Part shown: in pieces, positions 54,912-63,909 of the stretch
How the letters are laid out: each line of letters opens with the position of its first letter
How positions within the stretch are numbered: the stretch's first letter is position 1
Source: CAYJGJ01 sp964367585
GTDB lineage: Bacteria > Bacillota > Clostridia > Peptostreptococcales > Anaerovoracaceae
Assembly: GCA_964367585.1 (NCBI GenBank)
Contig: CAYIYH010000003.1
Location: 94,858-158,857 of the forward strand
Reading direction: 5' to 3'
Length of the DNA stretch: 64,000 nt
The notes under the pieces: model-generated
Seen by the model: only the letters and a program-made list of their open reading frames with translations
Told to the model about the DNA's origin: nothing
The model's database searches: none
Made by a program: the position numbers and the translations under genes

Positions 54912-55604
54912 TTAAAATGCTAAATAAAACATATAAAATCCAATTAAAGTTATTACGCCTCCCATAACAATTTTAAGGATCCTACTTATCTTTCCATACT
55001 TCACATTTTGTGATATTTTTTGAACAAATCCTATCGAAGTTCCACAAATTACTGCTAGGATTCCATGCCCTATCGAATATAGAAGAAGTAGTACTATCCC
55101 CCATGCAAAACTTCCGCTTCCTGCAACAACAGCCAAAAGAGCAATCAAGACCGGTGTCGAACATGGAGAGGAAAAAATCCCCCCTAAAATTCCTGCAATT
55201 AAAGCGCCCAAGTAGCCCTTTTTAGTATTACGAGAAGTGAGATAACTGGATGGAATAATTTCATAGATTTCCCAAGTTTGAAGTGCCATTAACATCATAA
55301 GGACACCCAGAATTAAGTACCACCATGTGGATTGAGTTCCTATCAGATTGCCTGCAATCGTAGCCATACCCCCTAATACCGTAAAAGTAATTCCAGATCC
55401 TATTGCAAAAGTCAAAGACAAACGAAAGGCTCTCTTTGTATTATCCTCTCCTATACCACCTACGTATCCGATAATAATCGGCACACTCGATAGCGCACAG
55501 GGAGTAAAAGATGTTAATAACCCTGCTAACAAAGCGAGTAAAGGTGCTACCCATGAACTTTCTATTATTAAATCAGACAATACAGCTAGCCATGTATCGA
55601 TCAT
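54912..55604 (-). CDS. CcdA-type thiol:disulfide membrane protein
   Basis: The 230-residue protein has about six membrane segments and the two CcdA/DsbD cysteine motifs, SFTPCALSSVPIIIGYVGG and IFSSPCSTPVLIALLAV. It carries reducing equivalents from cytosolic thioredoxin across the membrane. It overlaps the thioredoxin-like gene by 4 bases, so that protein is its likely partner. The ACR3 gene follows in the same operon. Confidence 0.92.
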   Translation of the reverse strand: MIDTWLAVLSDLIIESSWVAPLLALLAGLLTSFTPCALSSVPIIIGYVGGIGEDNTKRAFRLSLTFAIGSGITFTVLGGMATIAGNLIGTQSTWWYLILGVLMMLMALQTWEIYEIIPSSYLTSRNTKKGYLGALIAGILGGIFSSPCSTPVLIALLAVVAGSGSFAWGIVLLLLYSIGHGILAVICGTSIGFVQKISQNVKYGKISRILKIVMGGVITLIGFYMFYLAF

Positions 55605-56131
55605 GAGTCTGCCCCCATATCAGATAAGATAAGTCGCATTTCCTCCTCCGTGAATCCACCTTGATGTACAGTGAAAAGATGCTCCTGGGTCTCTTTATCT
55701 CCATACATACTAAAATCTACTACGGCTCCGACTTCTCCACTTGGGAGATATGGAGTACCATCCGCATTGACTATAATCTGTGTCGGAATTACTTGCACGG
55801 GGAATCCTTCTGCTGCTTCGGGGTTTTTCCACACGTCGACAAATTGAATTATTGCCACTCCCTGCAATTTTTCATTAAGTTCTAGCAAAACCGGTGCCAT
55901 TTCTTTGCAAGGAACACACTCATCCGCTCCGAAATCGATAATTATCGGTAACCCACTCTGTTTTAAACCTTCTAGATCTACACTCGTAACATTAAGCGGA
56001 TATCCATTTTCGTAAGAATCCGCTCCAGCATTTTCAGAAGAATCTTGTTGAGTTTGAAAAAACCATATTCCTCCCACTATACAAACCATTACTATAGGAA
56101 CAATAATTTTAAGTATTTTTTTATTCAGCAT
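55601..56131 (-). CDS. Membrane-anchored thioredoxin-like protein
   Basis: The 176-residue protein has an N-terminal membrane anchor (IVPIVMVCIVGGIWFF), a short linker and a thioredoxin fold with redox site CVPC in FGADECVPCKEM and the cis-Pro in QVIPTQI. It should act outside the membrane and be kept reduced by the CcdA protein. In this operon it may reduce arsenical or protein disulfides. GGAGGAG precedes the ATG. Confidence 0.92.
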   Translation of the reverse strand: MLNKKILKIIVPIVMVCIVGGIWFFQTQQDSSENAGADSYENGYPLNVTSVDLEGLKQSGLPIIIDFGADECVPCKEMAPVLLELNEKLQGVAIIQFVDVWKNPEAAEGFPVQVIPTQIIVNADGTPYLPSGEVGAVVDFSMYGDKETQEHLFTVHQGGFTEEEMRLILSDMGADS

Positions 56132-56285
56132 TGCACTCCTCCTTATTTTAATATGAAGTCTATTATTTTTCAGATTTTAAAAAATATCCTTCAAATTTTC
56201 TTATTAACAATTTTGTTATCAATATTTTGACTTTAATTCATTTCGATATCGATTTATTTTGATATTAAAATATTTTGATATGAAT

Positions 56286-56313
56286 ATTGTATCAAAAAAA
56301 TTTGATTTGTCAA
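56286..56313 (-). promoter_or_regulatory. Promoter of the thioredoxin-ccdA-acr3 operon
   Basis: TTGACA (56308-56313) and TACAAT (56286-56291) are 16 bases apart on the minus strand. Almost the whole spacer is filled by the ArsR-type dyad at 56291-56306. Confidence 0.8.
56291..56306. promoter_or_regulatory. ArsR-type operator
   Basis: ATCAAA-AAAA-TTTGAT is a perfect dyad matching the ArsR/SmtB consensus ATCAA-N6-TTGAT and lies between the -35 and -10 boxes. A second dyad, TTTTGATA ... TATCAAAA at 56273-56297, overlaps it, and TTTTGATAT is repeated at 56257-56265 and 56273-56281. The 56132-56498 gap holds these sites and a divergent promoter; no gene was seen in it. Confidence 0.78.
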
Positions 56314-56369
56314 GGGCTAATTGTATAATTTTGCTAATATAAATTACTATAAATTATTAGTCCTAAAAT

Positions 56370-56399
56370 TTGACATTTGCACCGTATTCATGATACAAT
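56370..56399 (+). promoter_or_regulatory. Promoter of the EAL-domain gene
   Basis: TTGACA (56370-56375) and TACAAT (56394-56399) are 18 bases apart, about 100 bases ahead of the GTG start. Confidence 0.65.
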
Positions 56400-56498
56400 T
56401 ACAGCATATATCTTCTGATTGTTTTGTTAAATAATGTATTGAATATTCTTTAACAGAACTTTATGAAAGTTCTGTTAACAAGCCATGGAGACATTTGC

Positions 56499-59400
56499 GT
56501 GAAACTCAAAAACTTCTTAAGAAAACACTTAATAACTATAATCGTATCCATAGTGATTGTACTTATTGGCTTATCGGTTAATTGGGTTCGTACTTATTCG
56601 GAAGAAGCAATTATCGATGCTACTTTTGACGAGATGGAGCAAGTAGGACAAGAATACCAATCTATGCTATCAAATAAAATTGAAGAGACTTCAAAAGAGC
56701 TAATCACATTTTCAAAATTCATGATCGAAAGTAATGTCGATAGATCTAATGTTGTAGAATACATAAAATCACAATCCCATGCCACTCAATTTTCAAATCT
56801 ATACTATATCGACTTAGACGGGTATGGAATTTCGGTTCAAAACGAATACCGTGATTTTTCTCAAAATATCGCCTTTATCAATGCTCTCGACAACAATATA
56901 TATGTTGACAAACCGGATATTTCCAATGACACATCTAAAATAGTTTTTGAGTTAACTGTTCCAGTAACAAAGAATAATGAAGTAGTTGCTGTCTTATTTT
57001 GTGAGATTGTAGTCGATGAGTTTTTTACAATCCTATCAGAAAACGAGGAATATGCAGGAGACACTTTTTTCGTAGATAGTAATTTAAATATGAGTTACTC
57101 GACAAGCAACAATCATTTGGGATACTCATACATTCCAAGTAAAGACATAGAGGAAATGGGTGTTACAAATGTAGCTCAAGCACAAATCGATATAAAAGAA
57201 AAACAAAATGGCGGCTTTTACTACGACTATTATGGAGAGCCGAAAGTAATGGTCTACTATCCCATAGAAGGCGTAGATCTAGCATTAGCCATGAATATTA
57301 ACGTTGACTCAATAAATAGTCAACTTGTCACGGCATCTAATAATTTTGATATGGTAGGAACTGCAATATACTGGATAGTAATCGTATTGGTAGTATATAT
57401 AACAATATCACACCATCGTTCGAGTAAGCGAATGCTAAAAGCGGCGTATTACGACTCCTTAACCGGATTGCCCAATATGACAAAGTTGAAATCCGACATG
57501 TCGGATATATTAAAGAATAGCGATAAAGAATACTCTATCCTTATATTCGATGCGGAAAATTTCAAAGCTATAAATGAAATTTTTGGATATGAAGTAGGAG
57601 ATAGGGCACTTAAGACAGTTAAAACTTTTTCCGATACAATAAAAAATCCTTCCCTAATTACGGCTCGTGTTAGTGACGATAAGTTTGCAATGTTTGCGGA
57701 AAGCCACGTGCTCGACGACATTAACAATATAATGTTCGACTATAGAACTATCTTCCGATCGGCATTGCCTGAACTAGGAGATTATGCCGCAACTTATAAA
57801 ATCGGAAGATATGTTATTGACGAGAACGAGACAGATATTGAAGAAATAATAAGTAAAGTCAACCTTGCCCATACGAAAGCGAAAGCTACAAAAGGGATTC
57901 CACTTTGTGAGTACGATGAAGCATTCAAAAAAATTCTTAGAATAGAAGCTGAAATAACAAAAAAAATGCGATCGGCACTTGACAATAATGAGTTTATCGC
58001 ATACTTGCAACCGAAATTCAGCATTAATAACGATAGATTGATAGGAGCCGAAGCACTCATTCGTTGGATTGAATCAGATGGAAATATAATTTTCCCAAAT
58101 GACTTCATCCCATTGTTCGAACGGAACGGTTTTATCGTCGAGATAGACAAATATATACTTGAGCAGGCTTGCAAAACTATAAAAGAATGGATCGATAACG
58201 GCTTAGAGGTTGTTCCGATTTCTGTAAACTGTTCAAGACTTAATCTCAATAATCCATATTTCATTTCGGGAATTGTGGCAATCGCCGATAAATACAGTGT
58301 GCCACACGAGTATATCGAGATTGAACTCACGGAATCTACGACGATAGAAAGCCCTGATACTATCGAAAAGCTTTTTGACGACTTGCACAGTGAAGGTTTT
58401 AAAATTTCTATAGATGATTTCGGTGCAGGCTATTCTTCCTTGGGAATGCTCAAAAATCTTCATATTGACACGCTCAAAATGGATAAGAGTTTCTTTGTCG
58501 GAAGCAAGAATGCAAGACGAGACGACATGCTTATTGATAGTATAGTCAAGATGGCTCATAATCTAAAAATGAATGTAGTCGCAGAGGGAATAGAGACCGA
58601 AGATCAAGTTAATCTCCTTAAGTCTATGAACTGTGATGCGGTGCAGGGATATTTTTACGATAAACCAATTCCGATTAGTGAATTTTTAGAAAAATACAGC
58701 TTCATGATGACGAAAAAAGTAGGTATAAACTCGGACGAAATGTTGCTTGTAGATAGAATTAATGACATAAAATATGCTAGTTCTTTCGTGCCAAGCGGGA
58801 TAATAGTCGCAAAACTCGATGAATATTTTACACTAATCGAAGCCAATGATTACTATTTTGACATAATCAAATATTCACGAAAAGAAGTTCGAGACCTTTT
58901 CAGTAATCGCCTGATCAATTTAATGGATGCGGAAAGCCGCAAAGAGTTTTCAAATTACATTAGTGAAAAAATCAAGTCAAATCCTACTAGCTATGTTGAG
59001 TTTACGATACAATTCCCTCTAAAAACAGGAGAATTGCACATCTGTAAACTAAGTGGAAAAATTAATCCGGATGAAAATGGAGAGACGAGAATATATGCTT
59101 CCATTACAGATATTACCCAGTATACGGATGCCGACAATAACTTCCAAAACGAAAAGAATTTTATTACACGCATCTCTACACTTACGAAAAGTGATTTCTT
59201 TGATTATGAAATCGAAACAAATACGATTCGTTTCTCTAAGAATTTTGCCGATAGGCATAATATTCCGGATACGATTCATGATTTTACAAAATCTAAGCTA
59301 GGGAGAGAAATGTTTCCTAAATGCATAGAGATTTTTAATAATTATGAAAATACCCAAACGAGGAGTGACGGTGAGTTCTACATAAAATTACCTAGTGGTG

Positions 59401-59981
59401 AAGCAATCTGGTACTTGTATACTTATACTAAAACATATGACGAACAAACAAAAAGCACTCGCTTCGTCGGAAAACTTTCAGAGGCATTCGGCCATAAGCT
59501 CGAAAGAGATATTTTAGAAATTAAATCAAATATTGATACAGAAATTAGCATTTATGACAAAAAAGCAAATGAAAGATACATACATAATTATCTTAGAATT
59601 GCTTCATCGAATGCGGAAAACGGCGTGATTTTTGTAGTTAATCTTGAAAATTTTGATAAACTCGATGCCGTTTTCGGAAAAGAATTCACCAAGTTATGCC
59701 TAAATGACATAGGAAATATCCTAAGGGGCATATTTAGAAACTCCGATATTATAGGTAGGACAGAAAATAAAGAATTTTATGTTTTTGTAAGTAATATTGT
59801 TAGTCTAGATTTCATAGAGAATAAAACTAATGACTTACGCACTAATTTAACTAAAGAATATGAAAAAGATGAAACTCGCATACAAATCAATGCGACTGTA
59901 GGAACGGCTCTTTTCCCTGAAAACGGTTCTGACTTTGCGACATTGTATCAAAAAGCAAAATCAGAATTAGATAAAAGCTAA
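56499..59981 (+). CDS. Membrane c-di-GMP phosphodiesterase with degenerate GGDEF domains
   Basis: The protein of about 1160 residues has a membrane helix, an external Cache-like sensor (about 30-285), a second helix, a GGDEF domain with degenerate SDDKF, an EAL domain, two PAS-like regions and a second degenerate GGDEF (RTENKEF). The EAL catalytic residues are all visible: EALIRW, PISVNCSR, EIELTES, SIDDFGAGYSS, TLKMDKSF, VAEGIET and QGYF. It should hydrolyse c-di-GMP under control of an external ligand. An ATG at 56463 lacks a ribosome site; GGAG lies ahead of the GTG at 56499, which is preferred. Confidence 0.9.
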   Translation: MKLKNFLRKHLITIIVSIVIVLIGLSVNWVRTYSEEAIIDATFDEMEQVGQEYQSMLSNKIEETSKELITFSKFMIESNVDRSNVVEYIKSQSHATQFSNLYYIDLDGYGISVQNEYRDFSQNIAFINALDNNIYVDKPDISNDTSKIVFELTVPVTKNNEVVAVLFCEIVVDEFFTILSENEEYAGDTFFVDSNLNMSYSTSNNHLGYSYIPSKDIEEMGVTNVAQAQIDIKEKQNGGFYYDYYGEPKVMVYYPIEGVDLALAMNINVDSINSQLVTASNNFDMVGTAIYWIVIVLVVYITISHHRSSKRMLKAAYYDSLTGLPNMTKLKSDMSDILKNSDKEYSILIFDAENFKAINEIFGYEVGDRALKTVKTFSDTIKNPSLITARVSDDKFAMFAESHVLDDINNIMFDYRTIFRSALPELGDYAATYKIGRYVIDENETDIEEIISKVNLAHTKAKATKGIPLCEYDEAFKKILRIEAEITKKMRSALDNNEFIAYLQPKFSINNDRLIGAEALIRWIESDGNIIFPNDFIPLFERNGFIVEIDKYILEQACKTIKEWIDNGLEVVPISVNCSRLNLNNPYFISGIVAIADKYSVPHEYIEIELTESTTIESPDTIEKLFDDLHSEGFKISIDDFGAGYSSLGMLKNLHIDTLKMDKSFFVGSKNARRDDMLIDSIVKMAHNLKMNVVAEGIETEDQVNLLKSMNCDAVQGYFYDKPIPISEFLEKYSFMMTKKVGINSDEMLLVDRINDIKYASSFVPSGIIVAKLDEYFTLIEANDYYFDIIKYSRKEVRDLFSNRLINLMDAESRKEFSNYISEKIKSNPTSYVEFTIQFPLKTGELHICKLSGKINPDENGETRIYASITDITQYTDADNNFQNEKNFITRISTLTKSDFFDYEIETNTIRFSKNFADRHNIPDTIHDFTKSKLGREMFPKCIEIFNNYENTQTRSDGEFYIKLPSGEAIWYLYTYTKTYDEQTKSTRFVGKLSEAFGHKLERDILEIKSNIDTEISIYDKKANERYIHNYLRIASSNAENGVIFVVNLENFDKLDAVFGKEFTKLCLNDIGNILRGIFRNSDIIGRTENKEFYVFVSNIVSLDFIENKTNDLRTNLTKEYEKDETRIQINATVGTALFPENGSDFATLYQKAKSELDKS

Positions 59982-60061
59982 ATCAAATGACATAGCCTTA
60001 AATAAGCTTTGCATAATTAAACAGACTGATTTAATAAATTATACTATGTGAGGAATCCTAA

Positions 60062-60625
60062 ATGAATACTCTAACACAATTTGAATTAAACATCTTAGAT
60101 TGGATTTCCAATATACATAATCCAATCTTGGATACTATCATGCCAATAATAACATTATTAGGCGACCACGGAATTCCATCTATTATACTTGCCGCAATAC
60201 TTCTTGTAATGAAGAAAACTCGAAAAGAGGGTGTTGCTCTTTCTTTTGCTCTAATCTGTACACTGGTTACTTGCAACTTAACATTAAAGCCTTTAATAGG
60301 CAGAATGCGTCCCTACGATATAATCGATGGAATCAATCTTTTAGTTCCTGCTCTTTCTGATTTTTCCTTCCCTTCGGGACATACAACTGTTGCGTTTGCG
60401 ACAGCTGCAATATTAGCATATCATCATAAATCCTATGCTTGGTTATTTTGGATTCTAGCTTCTTTAATAGGATTCTCCAGATTATACTTATATGTCCACT
60501 TCCCTTCCGACGTGATATTTGGAGTAATCCTCGGTATAGCTTGTGGATACATAGGCATTATCCTTCGTAAAACGATATATAAAAAAATTAATGCAAAAAA
60601 GATTGATACGAATACAAAAAGCTAA
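60062..60625 (+). CDS. PAP2-family phosphatase
   Basis: The 187-residue membrane protein has the three PAP2 motifs: KPLIGRMRP, FPSGHTTVAFA and SRLYLYVHFPSDV. It probably dephosphorylates undecaprenyl pyrophosphate or a phosphatidic-acid-like lipid at the outer face of the membrane. It follows the EAL gene by 80 bases. Confidence 0.93.
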   Translation: MNTLTQFELNILDWISNIHNPILDTIMPIITLLGDHGIPSIILAAILLVMKKTRKEGVALSFALICTLVTCNLTLKPLIGRMRPYDIIDGINLLVPALSDFSFPSGHTTVAFATAAILAYHHKSYAWLFWILASLIGFSRLYLYVHFPSDVIFGVILGIACGYIGIILRKTIYKKINAKKIDTNTKS

Positions 60626-60705
60626 TAAAATAGGAGTAACATTAATGTTACTCCATAATGAAATTAATATATTTCCAACGTGCATATATAGAAAGTGGTG
60701 GTAAT

Positions 60706-61032
60706 ATGAAAATTCAATTTACAAAAGAAGCATTTGAAAAATACCAAGAAGAAAAAAATGCCGGCAACAGATACGCACTCTACCTTATTAAGCGTGGATG
60801 TTGTAGTTATGCAATAACATTCGACGAACTTTTTACCTCGCCCGAAACAAAACTATTGGAGATCCACTTGCCTGAAACTGACGCGGATGGAAATGTAAAA
60901 TACCTTCCTTCTGGTAACATGGTGCCGGTAGCAAATCAAGTAGCAGAGTTTACAAAAAGTGCATTGATAGACTACAAAAAATCAGGGTTTAAAAAAATAT
61001 TCAAAGTTTATCCTAACCAGATTGCTGACTGA
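60706..61032 (+). CDS. Small HesB/IscA-like protein
   Basis: The 108-residue protein starts MKIQFTKEAFEKYQEEKNAG and has RGCCSYAITFDELF, resembling the HesB-like (YneR-type) proteins of the iron-sulfur biosynthesis fold, though the usual C-terminal CxC is absent. The function is unknown. The frame opens at 60658, but a GGTGG lies just ahead of the ATG at 60706. It is convergent with the hydrolase gene, with a 17-base gap. Confidence 0.6.
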   Translation: MKIQFTKEAFEKYQEEKNAGNRYALYLIKRGCCSYAITFDELFTSPETKLLEIHLPETDADGNVKYLPSGNMVPVANQVAEFTKSALIDYKKSGFKKIFKVYPNQIAD

Positions 61033-61049
61033 TTTACTTGCTCCGCATT

Positions 61050-62390
61050 CTACCGATTTATAAATTCTACAATATCCTCAGTAACTTCTTCGGAAACTTT
61101 TCCTTTTATTTGATATTCACTGATGTCTTCCTTGCCATTAGTTGGCATCATCAAATGGTTCAAATTATCGTAAAGTTTCAGAGTCGTGTCCGCTCTTCCT
61201 TCAAGGGCATCTTCCCAAAGCGTGTAATCGATATCTGCAGAAACTTGAAAATCCGCAGTCCCCTGCAAGACTAAAATAGGTGTATCAATTTCATCAATAT
61301 AATTCTCACCAGCGTATTTTTTAACAGATTTTTGATATCCTGCTGGCAATCCTAGTAATAGCTGCTCGTCTGGAATTTCACTTAGATTATCACGAAGAAT
61401 TTCGATGTCTACCTCTACTTGTTTCATTTGCTCCATTATTTCTTTTGTAGTTTCATCATCAAAAATACCATTTAATGCATCTTCTTCTACTTCCTTGTTT
61501 TGGTCATATGATATTTCATAAAGAGGTCTTAATGAACCAGCCATAGCGATGATTCCGTGTATATTCTCATGTGAATATGCGAAATATGGAGTTAACCCCG
61601 CACTAAGAGAATGCCCCAAAATAAAAATTCTCGATGCATCTATTCTAGTTTCATTTACTAACAACTCTAACGCAAATTCTACGTCATCCAGCACTTCTTC
61701 TTCAAGCGTAACTCCATTTCCCAATCGCGTAGCCTCATCGGGATATGTGAAAAATCTCTTGTCATACCGTAGCGTTGCTACTCCTTGTTCCGCCAAATCA
61801 TGTGCAATGTCTTGAAATGGTGTGTTAGAAAAAATTGTTGAATTTTTGTCGGTTGCTCCCGATCCATGGACAAGCAATACTACTGCTGGATTCTTCACGT
61901 TTTTTGGTAGTGTCAAAATGCCATCGAGTGAAAACTCCTCGCCTATCGTTACAGCAACTTCTTCGAAGTATTCATTATCAACCAACTCTTTACTTATCGG
62001 AGAATAATTAAAAAATATTCCCGCAATTGTACTGTTAGTCTCATACACCAGCCGAATCGCAAAACCATTATTTTCATATTCTTCCACGATGGTAACTGCT
62101 AAGTATCCATCTGAATATTCAGTTACGATTGAGTATTCGCCTACGTGCTCGCCAAGCCCTGCCGTAGATTCGTTCCATATTTCTCGTAGAGTTTCTACGT
62201 CTAATGCACTTTTCATCTCCTCATTAAAAGTGTCCGCTGTGCTTCCAAAACTACCATTCACCATGTCGTTAACTTGTGCTCTTGCCAATTCTAAAACAGC
62301 ACTCTCATCATAATCAAATTCATGATTATCACAGGATGTTAAAGCAAAAATAATACTCAACACGAACAAGATTGTAACAATGTTTTTCAT
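61050..62390 (-). CDS. Lipoprotein alpha/beta hydrolase
   Basis: The protein of about 446 residues has a lipoprotein signal with lipobox LTSC, an N-terminal domain of about 100 residues like DUF3887 (VNDMVNGSFGSTADTFNEEMKSALD), and an alpha/beta hydrolase with nucleophile Ser in ILGHSLSAG, oxyanion region LLVHGSGATDKN and the final His in NLNHLMMP. It acts on the outer side of the membrane, substrate unknown. AGAGGTG precedes the ATG at 62388-62390. It follows the GNAT gene by 16 bases. Confidence 0.9.
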   Translation of the reverse strand: MKNIVTILFVLSIIFALTSCDNHEFDYDESAVLELARAQVNDMVNGSFGSTADTFNEEMKSALDVETLREIWNESTAGLGEHVGEYSIVTEYSDGYLAVTIVEEYENNGFAIRLVYETNSTIAGIFFNYSPISKELVDNEYFEEVAVTIGEEFSLDGILTLPKNVKNPAVVLLVHGSGATDKNSTIFSNTPFQDIAHDLAEQGVATLRYDKRFFTYPDEATRLGNGVTLEEEVLDDVEFALELLVNETRIDASRIFILGHSLSAGLTPYFAYSHENIHGIIAMAGSLRPLYEISYDQNKEVEEDALNGIFDDETTKEIMEQMKQVEVDIEILRDNLSEIPDEQLLLGLPAGYQKSVKKYAGENYIDEIDTPILVLQGTADFQVSADIDYTLWEDALEGRADTTLKLYDNLNHLMMPTNGKEDISEYQIKGKVSEEVTEDIVEFINR

Positions 62391-62406
62391 TTTGAGCACC
62401 TCTCTT

Positions 62407-62952
62407 CTAATCGATAAAATTAGTAAATAATTTAGCGATCTTCTTTGACCCTGTTATGCCTGTCATAAAATCAACATAATCCTGTTTATTCATTTGCCCG
62501 CCATAAACCATGGTTTCAAAGACTTCACCTCTTTCAAGTGTTTTAAAATTCACACTAGTAAATCCGTTATTTAAATAAAAATTCTTTCGTTTCTTTCTAA
62601 CTTCAAAATCCTTAGCCGTGTCAGTCACTTCTTCAATATTCAGTATGATTCGCTTATTAGGATTATTTCTTTTTACCAATTCCAGGACCCTTGTACCATA
62701 TCCCTTGCTCCTTATCTCTGGTGTAATTGCGAAATAAACAATATACGCTGTATTTTCATCTGACATCATACATAACAAACCGGCATATTTGTCATCGTCA
62801 TATAGTGAATAAATATTTCCTCTACTTTTTCGATCCATATATTTAAGAATAAATAGCGGGATTCGTTCGTTGGATGGAAATGCTTCAAGATACAGTTTTT
62901 TAAACTCTTTAATAACAGATTTATCTTCTTTATATGATATTAGCTTTAACAT
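62407..62952 (-). CDS. GNAT-family N-acetyltransferase
   Basis: The 181-residue protein has a GNAT core with AYIVYFAITPEIRSKGYGTRVLELV (acetyl-CoA loop R-S-K-G-Y-G) and FYLNNGFTSV near the end. The substrate is unknown. GAGGA precedes the ATG at 62950-62952; the frame extends five codons further. It is probably cotranscribed with the hydrolase lipoprotein. Confidence 0.85.
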   Translation of the reverse strand: MLKLISYKEDKSVIKEFKKLYLEAFPSNERIPLFILKYMDRKSRGNIYSLYDDDKYAGLLCMMSDENTAYIVYFAITPEIRSKGYGTRVLELVKRNNPNKRIILNIEEVTDTAKDFEVRKKRKNFYLNNGFTSVNFKTLERGEVFETMVYGGQMNKQDYVDFMTGITGSKKIAKLFTNFID

Positions 62953-63113
62953 TCTATCCTCTTTCATATTAATATATGATAATGTGTAAAGTTATTTCTG
63001 GGCAAGTGCAGCAGACGTATTGTTCGTCGCCATTCCGAGGATCGGATACGTAGTAGCTGGAATTAAGTTGTGAAAAATTTTTTTCACTAAATTTGAATCT
63101 AAGTCATAATCTA

Positions 63114-63827
63114 CTATTTATTAAAGTCAGAAAAATATTTCTCTGTCAAATCTGCTGCCTTATTTTTATCCATAGGCTCAATCCCATCAAGTGGATTTTT
63201 TATTCCCAATGTTGCATACTTACTATCGCCCATTACATGATATGGCAGTAATTCTATTTTCTCTACATTATCAATTTTTCTCGCAAAGTCCCTCAATTTC
63301 GATATATGAGATTCACTGTCAGAAATACCGGGAATTACTACATGGCGAAGCCAAAGTTTTGTTCCTTTTTTTTGAGCCGCCTTCAAAAATTTTAGACTCT
63401 CCATTTGCTCTCCCGATGTCATTTCTTTGTAACTTTTTTCATCATAATGCTTGATATCATAAAGTATTAAGTCTACGTATTCTAAGATTTTTTCGTAGTG
63501 CCCGACTCCATTTCCCGAAGTATCTAAGCAAGTGTGGATTCCATTTTCTTTTAGCTCTTTGAGCAGTGCAATCAAAAATTGCCATTGCAGTAAGGGATCC
63601 CCCCCTGATATTGTGACCCCTCCGCCGTCTTTGTAGTAAACTTTAAACCTTAAGACTTTTTTGATAATTTCTTCGACCGTCATTTCTGTTCCTGAATTCA
63701 GAACCCATGTGTCAGGATTGTGACAGTATTTACACCGAAGATTACACCCTTGGAAGAATATTACCGTACGGATTCCCGGGCCATCTACTAGTCCCATAGA
63801 TTCGATAGAGTGTATTTTCCCCTTCAT
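63114..63827 (-). CDS. pflA: Pyruvate formate-lyase activating enzyme (radical SAM)
   Basis: The 237-residue enzyme has the radical SAM cluster motif GCNLRCKYCHNPDTW, the GGxP-like GGDP, and IHTCLDTSGNG, typical of PFL activases. It installs the glycyl radical on pyruvate formate-lyase under anaerobic conditions. No pflB is seen within the window on either side. The gene stands between a non-coding, locally GC-rich stretch and the tail of an SDR gene. Confidence 0.95.
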   Translation of the reverse strand: MKGKIHSIESMGLVDGPGIRTVIFFQGCNLRCKYCHNPDTWVLNSGTEMTVEEIIKKVLRFKVYYKDGGGVTISGGDPLLQWQFLIALLKELKENGIHTCLDTSGNGVGHYEKILEYVDLILYDIKHYDEKSYKEMTSGEQMESLKFLKAAQKKGTKLWLRHVVIPGISDSESHISKLRDFARKIDNVEKIELLPYHVMGDSKYATLGIKNPLDGIEPMDKNKAADLTEKYFSDFNK

Positions 63828-63909
63828 GCATCGTCCTTTCCGTAAGTGCTTTAGTCAACAAGCTTGTTGATTTTTCGAATATACAAAGTTTTATCTCTTC
63901 CTATTATGC

